A DNA stretch of 64,000 nt, taken from NCBI GenBank assembly GCA_028279765.1, contig JANQND010000019.1:1-64000 (forward strand), given 5' to 3'. Below the pieces are notes generated by a model. That model worked only from the letters and a program-made list of their open reading frames with translations. It made no database searches and was not told the DNA's origin. This stretch comes from Candidatus Nanoarchaeia archaeon. GTDB lineage: Archaea; Nanobdellota; Nanobdellia; Woesearchaeales; WJIZ01. This document shows positions 51,480-59,989 of this stretch, one piece after another; position 1 is the stretch's first letter; each line of letters starts with the position of its first letter. The translations under genes and the position numbers were made by a program.

Positions 51480-51641
51480 ATGGTAAAAGTTCAGAAAACC
51501 ACCAATGATCAGCTGATTGTAACCATCCCTAAGATGATTGCTCAGTTTAAAGAAATTGACAAAGGTACACAAGTGGTTTTTAAAGACCATACTCAGAATT
51601 CATTTATTGTTGAGATTGTGCGTGAGAAAAAAGAGTCATAG
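51480..51641 (+). CDS. AbrB-like DNA-binding microprotein
   Basis: 53 residues: MVKVQKTTNDQLIVTIPKMI then DKGTQVVFKDH and FIVEIVREKK. The pattern (strand, TIPK-type turn, strand) is that of AbrB/SpoVT swapped-hairpin proteins. TATTTAAATA lies about 32 nt before the ATG, with GGAG in the short leader. It stands at the head of the secretion ATPase operon and may regulate it. Too short for the ORF track. Confidence 0.7.
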   Translation: MVKVQKTTNDQLIVTIPKMIAQFKEIDKGTQVVFKDHTQNSFIVEIVREKKES

Positions 51642-51669
51642 TGTTTAATTTATAAAAAAAGAGGTGAAA

Positions 51670-54147
51670 ATGGTAAGTGAGAAAGTTGTTGTCTATATTA
51701 GGGACAGCCTGTTGAAGCAGGTTCCTGAGGAGAAAATAGTAGGCAGCCTTCGCAAAGTAGGCATTTCTCCATCCGCTATTGCCACCGCTCTTAAAAAAGC
51801 GAAAAAAGACCTGCCGAAGTCGGTGTCTAAGGCAGCTCCTTTGCAGGCTGGCGCAGCCAAGCAAAGACAGGTTCCTGTAGTACATGGAAGGAATTCCAAA
51901 CAGACTGGTCCTTCCCAGGCTGCTAAAAATGCACTCTCTTCTAAAGCTGATTTTCTTCACAAGTATGTTTCCGTTGCCCTAAGTAAACAGGTGGATTCTC
52001 AGACTATTCGAAAAACATTATTGCAGGCAAAATACACTGAGCAACAAATACAGCAGGCAATTAGCGCTGCACAGCAAAGGCTTGGGGGGAAAGCCGGATC
52101 ACCGCAGTCTCAGGCTCAAAGGAAGGCGCCTCTGCATACTTCAGCTACTGCCAGCAGTAAACAGCATACTTCTTCTGTTAAGCCTACTACTCAGCCTGGA
52201 AAAACAGCTACGCTAAACAGGCAGCAGTACTTGGAAAGGTATGTTCAATCTGCACTACATCAAAAAGTTAATCTGCAGGCTATCAGAAAAGTATTACTGC
52301 AGGCAAAATATTCCGAGCAGCAAATACAGCAAGTTATCAATACTTCGCAGAGGAAAACTGCGGCAAGTGTCCCTGCAGCACCTAACCAAAATATCCATAA
52401 ACAACAACCAGTGCAGCCACAGTCACCTGCTGCTCAATCGCCTGCAGGAAGTTCCAACTCCTTAGAGAAATATGTTGAGTCAGCACTTAGCAGAAGTGTT
52501 GATCGGGAAACTATTCGGAAAACGCTGCTTGCTGCAAAGTGGGATAACGCAAAAATTCAGAAAATCTTTGATGAGCATGATAAAAAGAAAGAGCCCGCTC
52601 CAGTAAAAAAGACAAAAGAGGACCTTCAGAATGATGAGGAGTCCATCAGAAAAGATAAGGATATCACCATCAAAGAAGAATACCATTTCTCATTTATGGA
52701 CATCAATGTGAAAGTAATCCTATATCAGAGAAAAGGGGAGCCTACCCCTACCTATCACATGATTATTCCGGTGATCAGCGGAACTACGAATCTGATATTG
52801 GAAGAAATCAGGTTAAAGCTGATTGATCAGATTAACCTTGGAACTCTGGACCTTGCGCAAGGAGATTTTGAAAAGCTTGATACCAACATCCAGGATCATC
52901 TGATCAGATTAGTTGCTGAAAGCTTCCCCCACGTTGATGAGAATACGCAGCGGTTTTTGGTTAGTTATCTTATTTCCAGAGTACTAGGCCTTGGCATCGT
53001 GGAGATCATTAAGGCTGATGATGCGCTGGAAGAGATCGTGATTAATAACAGTGTGGTCCCTGTTTATGTCTATCATAAAAAATGGGGCTGGTGCAAAAGT
53101 AATCAATTTATGGAAGATGATGACCATATTCTGCACCTTGAATCAATGACCGGAAGAAAAATCGGAAGAGAAATTACGACTTTAGAGCCCCTTCTTGATG
53201 CGCATTTGCCTAATGGAGATCGTGTCAATGCTACGCTCAAAGAAGTTACTGCTGACGGCCCAACTATGACCATTCGTAAGTTCTCCAATGATCCGTGGAC
53301 AATCACGAAATTCCTTAAGACGAGGACGATGGACTATTCTACTGCCGCAATTATATGGCTGGCTATCCAGTTCGAAATGAGCATGCTTGTGGTGGGAGGT
53401 ACGGCGTCTGGTAAAACTTCCTGCCTGAATGTTCTTACTCACCTTATTCCTCCCAGCCAGCGTGTGATTACTATCGAAGATACGCGAGAGATCCGATTAC
53501 CAAAGTATATGCACTGGGTTCCCATGATTTCGCGGCCGGCGAATGCCGAGGGTAAAGGAGGAGTAGAGATGGAGGATCTTCTTGTAAACTCCCTTCGTAT
53601 GCGCCCGGACAGAATAATTGTGGGAGAGGTGCGAAAGAAGGAACAAGCAGAGACCCTGTTCGAGGCAATCCATACCGGTCATAGTGTGTATGCTACGTTC
53701 CACGCAAATGATGCCACCGAAGCAATTGTGAGGCTGACTAACCCTCCTGTTTCTGTTCCGAAAACCATGATGCCTGCTATTTCGCTTCTTGTTGTGCAAT
53801 ACCGAAACAGAAGGTCGGGCTTAAGAAGAACGTTTCAGGTTGCAGAGATTACCAAGTCAGGCGATGCAAACGTGCTCTATCAATATAATGCTAAAGATGA
53901 TAAAATGGAGCAGGCAAATAAATCCGTATCATTGTTTGAAAATCTCCAACTGTACACCGGGAATTCGTATGATGAAATCAATGAGATGGTTGAAGAAAAA
54001 ATTAAAGTTCTCAAATACCTTGTGGAGCATGATATGAATACTATTCAGGAAGTAGGTAATGTCATGGCCCTGTATTATGCCGAAAAAGACTACCTGTTCA
54101 AAGAGTATATCAATAAGAACAAAAAGATAGGTGTTGAGAATCAGTAA
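51670..54147 (+). CDS. Secretion ATPase (TadA/ArlI-like) with helical repeats
   Basis: 825 residues from the ATG at 51670, after GAGGTGAAA. Residues about 1-310 hold four copies of a 35-residue three-helix unit (VYIRDSLLKQVPEEKIVGSL; KYVSVALSKQVDSQTIRKTL; RYVQSALHQKVNLQAIRKVL; KYVESALSRSVDRETIRKTL), joined by Gln/Ser/Pro linkers. The rest is a type II/IV secretion ATPase: Walker A GGTASGKTS (about 578), ITIEDTREIRLP, DRIIVGEVRKKEQAETLFEA and HTGHSVYATFHAND. It powers pilus or archaellum assembly with the two membrane proteins downstream. Confidence 0.92.
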   Translation: MVSEKVVVYIRDSLLKQVPEEKIVGSLRKVGISPSAIATALKKAKKDLPKSVSKAAPLQAGAAKQRQVPVVHGRNSKQTGPSQAAKNALSSKADFLHKYVSVALSKQVDSQTIRKTLLQAKYTEQQIQQAISAAQQRLGGKAGSPQSQAQRKAPLHTSATASSKQHTSSVKPTTQPGKTATLNRQQYLERYVQSALHQKVNLQAIRKVLLQAKYSEQQIQQVINTSQRKTAASVPAAPNQNIHKQQPVQPQSPAAQSPAGSSNSLEKYVESALSRSVDRETIRKTLLAAKWDNAKIQKIFDEHDKKKEPAPVKKTKEDLQNDEESIRKDKDITIKEEYHFSFMDINVKVILYQRKGEPTPTYHMIIPVISGTTNLILEEIRLKLIDQINLGTLDLAQGDFEKLDTNIQDHLIRLVAESFPHVDENTQRFLVSYLISRVLGLGIVEIIKADDALEEIVINNSVVPVYVYHKKWGWCKSNQFMEDDDHILHLESMTGRKIGREITTLEPLLDAHLPNGDRVNATLKEVTADGPTMTIRKFSNDPWTITKFLKTRTMDYSTAAIIWLAIQFEMSMLVVGGTASGKTSCLNVLTHLIPPSQRVITIEDTREIRLPKYMHWVPMISRPANAEGKGGVEMEDLLVNSLRMRPDRIIVGEVRKKEQAETLFEAIHTGHSVYATFHANDATEAIVRLTNPPVSVPKTMMPAISLLVVQYRNRRSGLRRTFQVAEITKSGDANVLYQYNAKDDKMEQANKSVSLFENLQLYTGNSYDEINEMVEEKIKVLKYLVEHDMNTIQEVGNVMALYYAEKDYLFKEYINKNKKIGVENQ

Positions 54148-54958
54148 GTCTTTCATTGATAAGGAAAAGCTTATCCAAAGCCTTAAGATAGCCCGTATGG
54201 AGGTTTATTATAAGGATTTCATTAATCAGTGTGTCAAGACAGCTGTCATGATGGACTTCATGGTTAACGTGCTTATTTTTTTTATCTTGATGAGTATTTC
54301 GAAATCTATCGAGTCTCCATTCCTTCCCGTGCTTACCCTACTGACTCTTCCTCTAGGGTTTTACATCTTCTTTAGCTTTTTTTTGAAAACCCCTGATATC
54401 AAGATTATTCGATCAAGAAAAAATATTGATGCGGAAATCATCTCAGCGATTCGATTTCTTGTGCTTGACCTGAAGGCGAACGCTTCTATTTTTGCGTCGC
54501 TGGAAAATATCGCCGCTAATTTTGATGAGATAGGAAGATACCTGAAAGATATCATTGTGAAGGTTCAACTGGGATCTCCTTTAGTTAAGGCACTTGACGA
54601 GGCAGTGGAGCTTGTTCCTTCAGAGTCTTTTCGCGTTTTCCTCTGGCAGCTTATCAATCATATTCAAACCGGGACGGATATTACCCATTCTTTAGAGGTT
54701 ATTGCAGATGAGATTGTTGAGAACCAAAAAATTGAATTCAAAAAATACGGGAAGAAGCTGAATGTTATTTCGCTGATGTATATGATCATTGCAATCATCC
54801 TTCCCACTATTGGGTTTACTATTATTTCTGCCGGCCTGCTCTTTTTGGGTGTCCCCCTTAGTGCCGGGCTCGTTGTTGGATTCTGGATCATTTTCTCTGT
54901 GCTTCAGCTGTTATTCTTAGTAATGAGTGGAGGAAACAGACCGGTTGTTGAGTCGTAG
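54131..54958 (+). CDS. T2SSF membrane platform protein 1 (ArlJ/TadC-like)
   Basis: 275 residues beginning at a GTG that overlaps the ATPase gene by 17 nt. Membrane helices lie at about 38-60, 65-85, 220-240 and 245-268. The cytoplasmic T2SSF domain between carries the expected pattern (LVLDLKANASIFASLENIAANF, PLVKALDEAVELVPS, GTDITHSLEVIADEIVE). It forms the inner-membrane base on which the secretion ATPase acts. Confidence 0.85.
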   Translation: MLRISKSFIDKEKLIQSLKIARMEVYYKDFINQCVKTAVMMDFMVNVLIFFILMSISKSIESPFLPVLTLLTLPLGFYIFFSFFLKTPDIKIIRSRKNIDAEIISAIRFLVLDLKANASIFASLENIAANFDEIGRYLKDIIVKVQLGSPLVKALDEAVELVPSESFRVFLWQLINHIQTGTDITHSLEVIADEIVENQKIEFKKYGKKLNVISLMYMIIAIILPTIGFTIISAGLLFLGVPLSAGLVVGFWIIFSVLQLLFLVMSGGNRPVVES

Positions 54959-54959
54959 A

Positions 54960-55976
54960 ATGAAAAAGAAAAGAGAGCCAATACCGTACCTTGAGCAGTT
55001 CAGGCACCTGAAAAAGTACCTTGTCCTTGCCGGCATTAAGATGGAGGCAAAGCAGGTGCAGCTGATGCTTATCGTAGTGAGCGGAGTACTCTGTTTTTCC
55101 TTCCTGGGCTATACGCTCTTTCAGCTCAGCCAGTTTGAGGTGAGCATTACCTTTATGATCATCATATCTGTTATAATCCTTACTCTTGGCTCTATTTTGA
55201 TTTTTATGCTTGTCTGGCTTGGCTTTCTTATGATGATCGACTACCTGAAGTTTAAAAGGAAGCAAGCAGTAGAAGAAGTCCTTCCTGAATTTTTGAGGCT
55301 GGTCTCTGCGAACCACCGTGCAGGGCTTCCCCTGGATATGTCCCTTTGGAAAGCAAATAAGCCGCGGTTTGGAATCCTGTCAGAGGAGATCAATCAAGTA
55401 GCTAAGAATACCTATGCTTCAGGAGAGCTCATGTCTCCACTACGGCAGTTTGGAGAGAAGTATGATTCTGCACTTCTTCGAAGAGTTATCACGAATATCG
55501 TTGAAGGGCTCAAGACTGGCTCAGATATTGCGCGATTACTTGATGAAGTTTCCACGAACATCACTACCATTAAGAATACCAGAAAAGAGCTTGCAAGTGA
55601 AGTGGAAAATTACATGCTTTTCATTACGATGACAGTTCTTTGTATCAGTCCCCTCATGTTCTCATTGACGTTTAACATGACGGGGCTTATTGAAGGGGTA
55701 AAAGATACCCTTGCCCAAAGTGGAAGCGAAGAAGGGCTTGAGCAGAGCCCTATTCAGCTTAATTTTTCGGAGGAAGAGCAGGATTTCGGGAAGTTTTTCG
55801 ATATTTTTGTTTACCTTATGATGGTCACTAATAGCGTTATTTCCGTCTTGTTGATGAGCATGGTGAAGTATGGAAATGTGCGACAGGAGATAAAAAGAAT
55901 ACCAGTCTATTTCACTGTAGGCGTTGTCGTTTATCTCGTCTGCAAGTCATTTTTCGGAAACTTCCTGGTGATATAG
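54960..55976 (+). CDS. T2SSF membrane platform protein 2 (ArlJ/TadC-like)
   Basis: 338 residues from the ATG at 54960, just past the previous stop (TAGAATG); the track's GTG at 54927 lies within the previous gene. Helices occur at about 30-52, 60-85, 212-235, 280-300 and 315-335, with a T2SSF cytoplasmic domain (LPEFLRLVSANHRAGLPLDM, ITNIVEGLKTGSDIARLLDE). Two consecutive platform genes suggest a heteromeric base, as in Tad pili (TadB/TadC). Confidence 0.85.
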   Translation: MKKKREPIPYLEQFRHLKKYLVLAGIKMEAKQVQLMLIVVSGVLCFSFLGYTLFQLSQFEVSITFMIIISVIILTLGSILIFMLVWLGFLMMIDYLKFKRKQAVEEVLPEFLRLVSANHRAGLPLDMSLWKANKPRFGILSEEINQVAKNTYASGELMSPLRQFGEKYDSALLRRVITNIVEGLKTGSDIARLLDEVSTNITTIKNTRKELASEVENYMLFITMTVLCISPLMFSLTFNMTGLIEGVKDTLAQSGSEEGLEQSPIQLNFSEEEQDFGKFFDIFVYLMMVTNSVISVLLMSMVKYGNVRQEIKRIPVYFTVGVVVYLVCKSFFGNFLVI

Positions 55977-56053
55977 AGATGATATGTTTATGCTTGAGAG
56001 AGATTTACAAAACATTTAAATAAATGCGCTCTGCCTAAAAGGTATCTGATACA

Positions 56054-56263
56054 ATGAGTCCTATCATCCAAACCGAAGCTGACCGTCTTATTTCTCTCGT
56101 AGATACGAAAGGAAAGATTACTGCAAAGGAAGCCTCCAAGGTCCTGGGCTTAAAAGAGAGGCAAGTGGAAGAGTGGGCAGATTTTCTGGAAAAGCAAGGG
56201 ATTCTAAACCTCAAGCTTAATTTCTTCAACCTGAAACTGATTTCAAAAAAGGGGCAAAAATAA
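56054..56263 (+). CDS. Small winged-helix protein
   Basis: 69 residues: SLVDTKGKITAKEASKVLGL and KERQVEEWADFLEKQGILNL form a helix-turn-helix followed by a wing (KLNFFNLKLISKKG). CATTTAAATAAATG gives a short leader. Its stop is one base from the KaiC-like start (TAAAATG), so it may work with that ATPase rather than as a general regulator. Confidence 0.7.
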   Translation: MSPIIQTEADRLISLVDTKGKITAKEASKVLGLKERQVEEWADFLEKQGILNLKLNFFNLKLISKKGQK

Positions 56264-56264
56264 A

Positions 56265-57083
56265 ATGGTAGCAACAGAGAGAATTGGATCATACATCGAG
56301 AATTTTGATGCGGCAATGGGAGGCGGGATTCCGGTTGGGCACATCGTTTTGGTGTATGGTACGGCGGGAACGATGAAGTCCTCTCTGTGCTTCAATATTC
56401 TTTTTAATGAGATCCTTAAAGGAAAGCGTGGTGCGTATATTTCTATCGAGCAAAGCTCATTGTCTCTTCTCAAGCAAATGGTTAGCTTAAAATTTGATAT
56501 TTCAAAAGTGAATATTGAGGTGCTCAATGATGCAGATGATGTTATCAAGGGGCTCTCAAAACTGAAAAGCGGAGAGACGCATAAACTTACGCTGGTTGAT
56601 TTCGGAACCATTCGAAAGCAACTGCGAACCATCAAGGCGCAGAAAAAAACCAGCAAGAATGATTTTGCATTTAGCGATGACATGGTGCATACCATTCTCA
56701 AGATTGCTGAGACTCTTGCAGAAAAGGATTTGTGCGATGTGATTGTCATTGATTCCCTTACTGCATTATACTCCTTAACTGAGCTTAAAGACCCGCGATC
56801 TGAGATTTTCTATCTTTTTGAGTACCTGCGTGACCTTGGGCTTACTGCGTTTGTGATTTCAGAGGAATCTGAATTGAATTCGCGATTCTCACGCTTCGGG
56901 ATAGAGAGTTATCTGGTTGATGGTATCCTTCACTTGCAGCTTACGGAGCGAAACCGAAAAGTTACCCGTGAGATTTCTATCGCAAAAATGAGGTCTACAA
57001 GCTGTAACAATGATATTTTTACACTGGAATTCAGTGGAAGCAAGTTTAAGGCATTATACGGCGGTAAGATTCCTTTAGTTTAA
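56265..57083 (+). CDS. KaiC/ArlH-like ATPase
   Basis: 272 residues of RecA/KaiC type: an N-terminal FDAAMGGGIPVGHIVLVYG lead-in, Walker A YGTAGTMKSS (about 31-39), Walker B DVIVIDSLTALYSL, and GLTAFVISEESE. In archaella, ArlH (a KaiC homologue) sits beside ArlI and ArlJ. Here it follows an ArlI-like ATPase and two ArlJ-like proteins with only the wHTH gene between, so an ArlH-type role in pilus or archaellum assembly is the best guess. Confidence 0.85.
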   Translation: MVATERIGSYIENFDAAMGGGIPVGHIVLVYGTAGTMKSSLCFNILFNEILKGKRGAYISIEQSSLSLLKQMVSLKFDISKVNIEVLNDADDVIKGLSKLKSGETHKLTLVDFGTIRKQLRTIKAQKKTSKNDFAFSDDMVHTILKIAETLAEKDLCDVIVIDSLTALYSLTELKDPRSEIFYLFEYLRDLGLTAFVISEESELNSRFSRFGIESYLVDGILHLQLTERNRKVTREISIAKMRSTSCNNDIFTLEFSGSKFKALYGGKIPLV

Positions 57084-57153
57084 GGTTAACTTTCAGAATA
57101 AGTAATATTTATAAAATACGTCTCTTTCTTTTATTATGGAGGTATAGATATCT

Positions 57154-57576
57154 ATGGCAGTAAAAGATTTACAGGCAAGACAGGGAAATGTTACCTTAAC
57201 TCTTCAGATCACTGAAAAGGGTGATGTTAGAGAGTTTGAGAAGTTTGGAAAAGCAGGAAAAGTGTGTAATGCGAAGGCAAAGGACGAGAGCGGAAGCATT
57301 ACTCTTACGCTTTGGAATGAGGATATTGATGCCGTCAATGTTGGCGACACCATCAAAATTGAGAATGGGTGGGTTGGTGAATGGCAGGGAGAACTGCAGC
57401 TGTCTACCGGAAAGTTCGGCAAGCTTGAGGTCGTTTCAAGCGGGTCCAGCTCTTCAGAGCCAAGTGCACCTGCTGAACAAGCAACCCCTTCTGCTACCGA
57501 TGAAAATGTAGAGGAAGAGCTTATCGGTGAAGATCCAGTTGATTTAGAGGAAGTTAATCCAGATAAGCAAGAGTGA
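57154..57576 (+). CDS. OB-fold single-stranded DNA-binding protein (RPA-like)
   Basis: 140 residues. One OB fold (about 1-92: GNVTLTLQITEKGDVREFEK, SGSITLTLWNEDIDAVNVGD, LSTGKFGKLEVV) is followed by an acidic, Ser/Pro/Glu-rich tail, the layout of crenarchaeal-type SSB. It protects single-stranded DNA in replication and repair. The leader has TATTTATAAAATAC, a start near 57139 and a GGAGGT Shine-Dalgarno site, implying strong expression. Confidence 0.88.
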   Translation: MAVKDLQARQGNVTLTLQITEKGDVREFEKFGKAGKVCNAKAKDESGSITLTLWNEDIDAVNVGDTIKIENGWVGEWQGELQLSTGKFGKLEVVSSGSSSSEPSAPAEQATPSATDENVEEELIGEDPVDLEEVNPDKQE

Positions 57577-57656
57577 GGTTTTCTTTTTTGTTCCTTTTCT
57601 TCCTATAGCGAGAGAAACGTTTATAAATGAAGTACTGATTCTTGAGTAGGGCATAT

Positions 57657-57803
57657 GGGGACGTAGCTCAGCCTGGGAGAGCACTAGTTTGCTTCGGCAA
57701 GGTGATACTGAAGTTCCAGGTTAAGTCCTAAGATCTGTTGAGGCAAAAAGCCGATGAAAGATCAGAGATCTAGGAGTCCCGGGTTCAAATCCCGGCGTCC
57801 CCA
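57657..57803 (+). tRNA. Intron-containing tRNA, isotype unresolved
   Basis: Acceptor GGGGACG/CGTCCCC with discriminator A, D arm GCTC...GAGC, T arm CCGGG TTCAAAT CCCGG and a five-base variable loop GAGTC are all clear. The anticodon stem is CTAG/CTAG with a T-T closing mismatch, and about 73 nt of intron interrupts the loop (exon 1 ...TTTGCTT, exon 2 starting near AGATCTAG). A 37/38 splice would give anticodon GCT, a 35/36 splice GCA; neither fits discriminator and arm type well. TTTATAAATG lies about 32 nt upstream. Confidence 0.7.
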
Positions 57804-57825
57804 CTTCTTTTATATTATTTCTTAT

Positions 57826-59973
57826 CTACCCAAGTACGCTTACCGCAATAAAATTAAATAAGAATATAACGACGATTGCGATGATGCTATACAGAATAGT
57901 GCTGCTAACGAGGTTTGATCCGAGCGTGTAGCGCTCATTGAGCTTGTCGGATCCGTTTTCTATGCCATTTGAGAGGATGGTAAGAATATAGATGATTTGC
58001 ACTACATAGATTCCTACTACAATTTGAAAGTAATAAGTAGGAATGCCGATTCCAAAGATGTTGGCAATATCCAATGAGGCGCCTACTCCCTGCACGTTGT
58101 TTTGGGTTACTTCGGCAAGCTGTTCTGAGAGTTGAATCAAAACCGTGGTAATCATGGATGTTATCCCTACGACAATCCCAGAGATAGCAGGGGTGAGGAA
58201 TTTTATCTGCGATTGCATAGAAGAGATGATATCCGCCATCAGATCCTTGAGGCGCTCATTGACCCGGTGGATTTCTTTGATATAGCGTGCGATGTTTGTC
58301 AATGCCTGCGCGGCTATTTTTGGCCCTTTTTTTATTGATTCTATGAGTACCTTCATGGAGCTTTCAATGACCCGGGAAGGAAAATACTGGATAGCTCCCT
58401 GCCTTGGGTCAAAGATCGCCTGGTTAACACTCATGCCTAATTTCTGAATATTAATGCTCACCAGTCTGAAAAATTTTCCTGCGCTGGTATCCTGGGTATA
58501 TGATGCGACATTGCCAAAGGCCATTTCTGCGGGAATATCATCACCGAGCCTGTTTCCTAACTGGTAGAGAGCTGATGCAAATTCATCTTCCAGCTCTTTG
58601 GTTTTTTTTCGGATTGCAATCAGGTTCCTTGAGCGCAGCTTATAGAATACGCCAAGACTGAGACCGAAACTGAGCGGAATGCAAAGGCTGAGAAGCGATG
58701 CTCCCAACCCAAAGGGACCAACTAAGTTTCCGCTTTGATCGGTGTGATACCCTATAAGCCAGAATTTTTCATCAGCATCAAAAGGAACGTCAAATGCCGG
58801 GGCAATGGCATGAAGGAGAACCGGACTTATGCCTATAAAAAAGAATACTGCTGCTATGAGGATGGAAACAAAGATGGGATTGATCTTGATTTCTACGCTT
58901 CCTATTTTTAGGAGAATATTCTTGTATTTTTTTAGGGAGGGATTCTCCTCTGAAATATCAGTATCCCCATATCCTGTCGGCCTCTTGGAGAGGATACTTT
59001 TTCCAAGAAAGTATACGATGGTAGGGAGTAAAATATTATAGACAAACAATAGATGCAGCCAGCTTACTCCTTCCATGAAACTAATGACTAAAGGAAGAAT
59101 TACTAAGCCAAGGATAGGAAGAATGATTCCCAGCATATGAAGCAGAGTAATAGGAGATTTAAGATCGTGGGCGTAATGCAACATTTTTTCATACGTTTCA
59201 TCAAGGATAACATCAAGGGCCCGATCTAAGGAGGTAAGCCTTCTTGTTTCCTCCCCTTCCAGCAAGGAAGACTCGATGAGGTGAAATGCCTCGACAAATT
59301 CCAGATTATATTTTCTCCAGGATTCCAGATAGGTATCCAGAGATTGTTTCAAGGAATCGTATTTTTCTGTTTCCACATCCCATACTATTTTTTTAAGGTC
59401 CAGTGATAGTGGTGCGCCGAGGTGCTCGGATGCGAACTGGATAGCGTTCTCAAGGTTGGAGGTGTGGCGCATATAAGTGACCACATAGAAAATACAGAGC
59501 ACCATTTGGTTGGATGCCTTGAGCCTCCAGTATTGCGCCAGGTATAGAGGGAGGTTTGATAGAGGGGCGAAGATGACTAATCCCAGGATAAGGATGATAA
59601 CAAAAAATAAGGAGGATTGGAGAACGACATAGGTAATAAGGCCTCCGAATACTATGATCAATAAAGGTACAAGCATTCCAAATGATGTTGCACCTGTTGG
59701 GGTGATGTTTAAGTGTGATGCGTTTATTGCGTCCTGAATTAAAGGAATCTTCTTTTTGTCCGGCTTTACGTTGAGGATTTTCTCGGAAATGTTACAGGCT
59801 TTTTCATAGAAGTTCAGATGCGGTGGAACGATCTCTTTTTTGAATGTGGTATAGTCCTTTGTTTCCTCTCTTTTTTCTTCTGCTTCTTTTACTTTGCCCT
59901 CTAGCTCTTCTTCTATTCTTGCTTTATATTTACCGAGAAGATCTCTAAATTCCTCTTTTTTTTGATCTGGCAT
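57826..59973 (-). CDS. Double T2SSF membrane platform protein (TadC-like)
   Basis: 715 residues with two T2SSF units in one chain: helices at about 95-145, then a cytoplasmic domain (SNLENAIQFASEHLGAPL, RALDVILDETYEKM), helices at about 280-325 and 370-390, a second domain (ASALYQLGNRLGDDIPAEMA, ALTNIARYIKEIHR) and C-terminal helices at about 590-710. The N-terminal 60 residues are charged and helical. It pairs with the following ATPase gene (59990-62272) as a second, independent secretion platform. Confidence 0.87.
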   Translation of the reverse strand: MPDQKKEEFRDLLGKYKARIEEELEGKVKEAEEKREETKDYTTFKKEIVPPHLNFYEKACNISEKILNVKPDKKKIPLIQDAINASHLNITPTGATSFGMLVPLLIIVFGGLITYVVLQSSLFFVIILILGLVIFAPLSNLPLYLAQYWRLKASNQMVLCIFYVVTYMRHTSNLENAIQFASEHLGAPLSLDLKKIVWDVETEKYDSLKQSLDTYLESWRKYNLEFVEAFHLIESSLLEGEETRRLTSLDRALDVILDETYEKMLHYAHDLKSPITLLHMLGIILPILGLVILPLVISFMEGVSWLHLLFVYNILLPTIVYFLGKSILSKRPTGYGDTDISEENPSLKKYKNILLKIGSVEIKINPIFVSILIAAVFFFIGISPVLLHAIAPAFDVPFDADEKFWLIGYHTDQSGNLVGPFGLGASLLSLCIPLSFGLSLGVFYKLRSRNLIAIRKKTKELEDEFASALYQLGNRLGDDIPAEMAFGNVASYTQDTSAGKFFRLVSINIQKLGMSVNQAIFDPRQGAIQYFPSRVIESSMKVLIESIKKGPKIAAQALTNIARYIKEIHRVNERLKDLMADIISSMQSQIKFLTPAISGIVVGITSMITTVLIQLSEQLAEVTQNNVQGVGASLDIANIFGIGIPTYYFQIVVGIYVVQIIYILTILSNGIENGSDKLNERYTLGSNLVSSTILYSIIAIVVIFLFNFIAVSVLG

Positions 59974-59989
59974 TTTACTTTTAGTTACT

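Noticed and set aside
57657-57803. tRNA-Ser(GCU) or tRNA-Cys(GCA) assignment
   Set aside because: The first lacks a long variable arm and G discriminator; the second lacks the usual U discriminator and needs an unusual splice site. Left unresolved.
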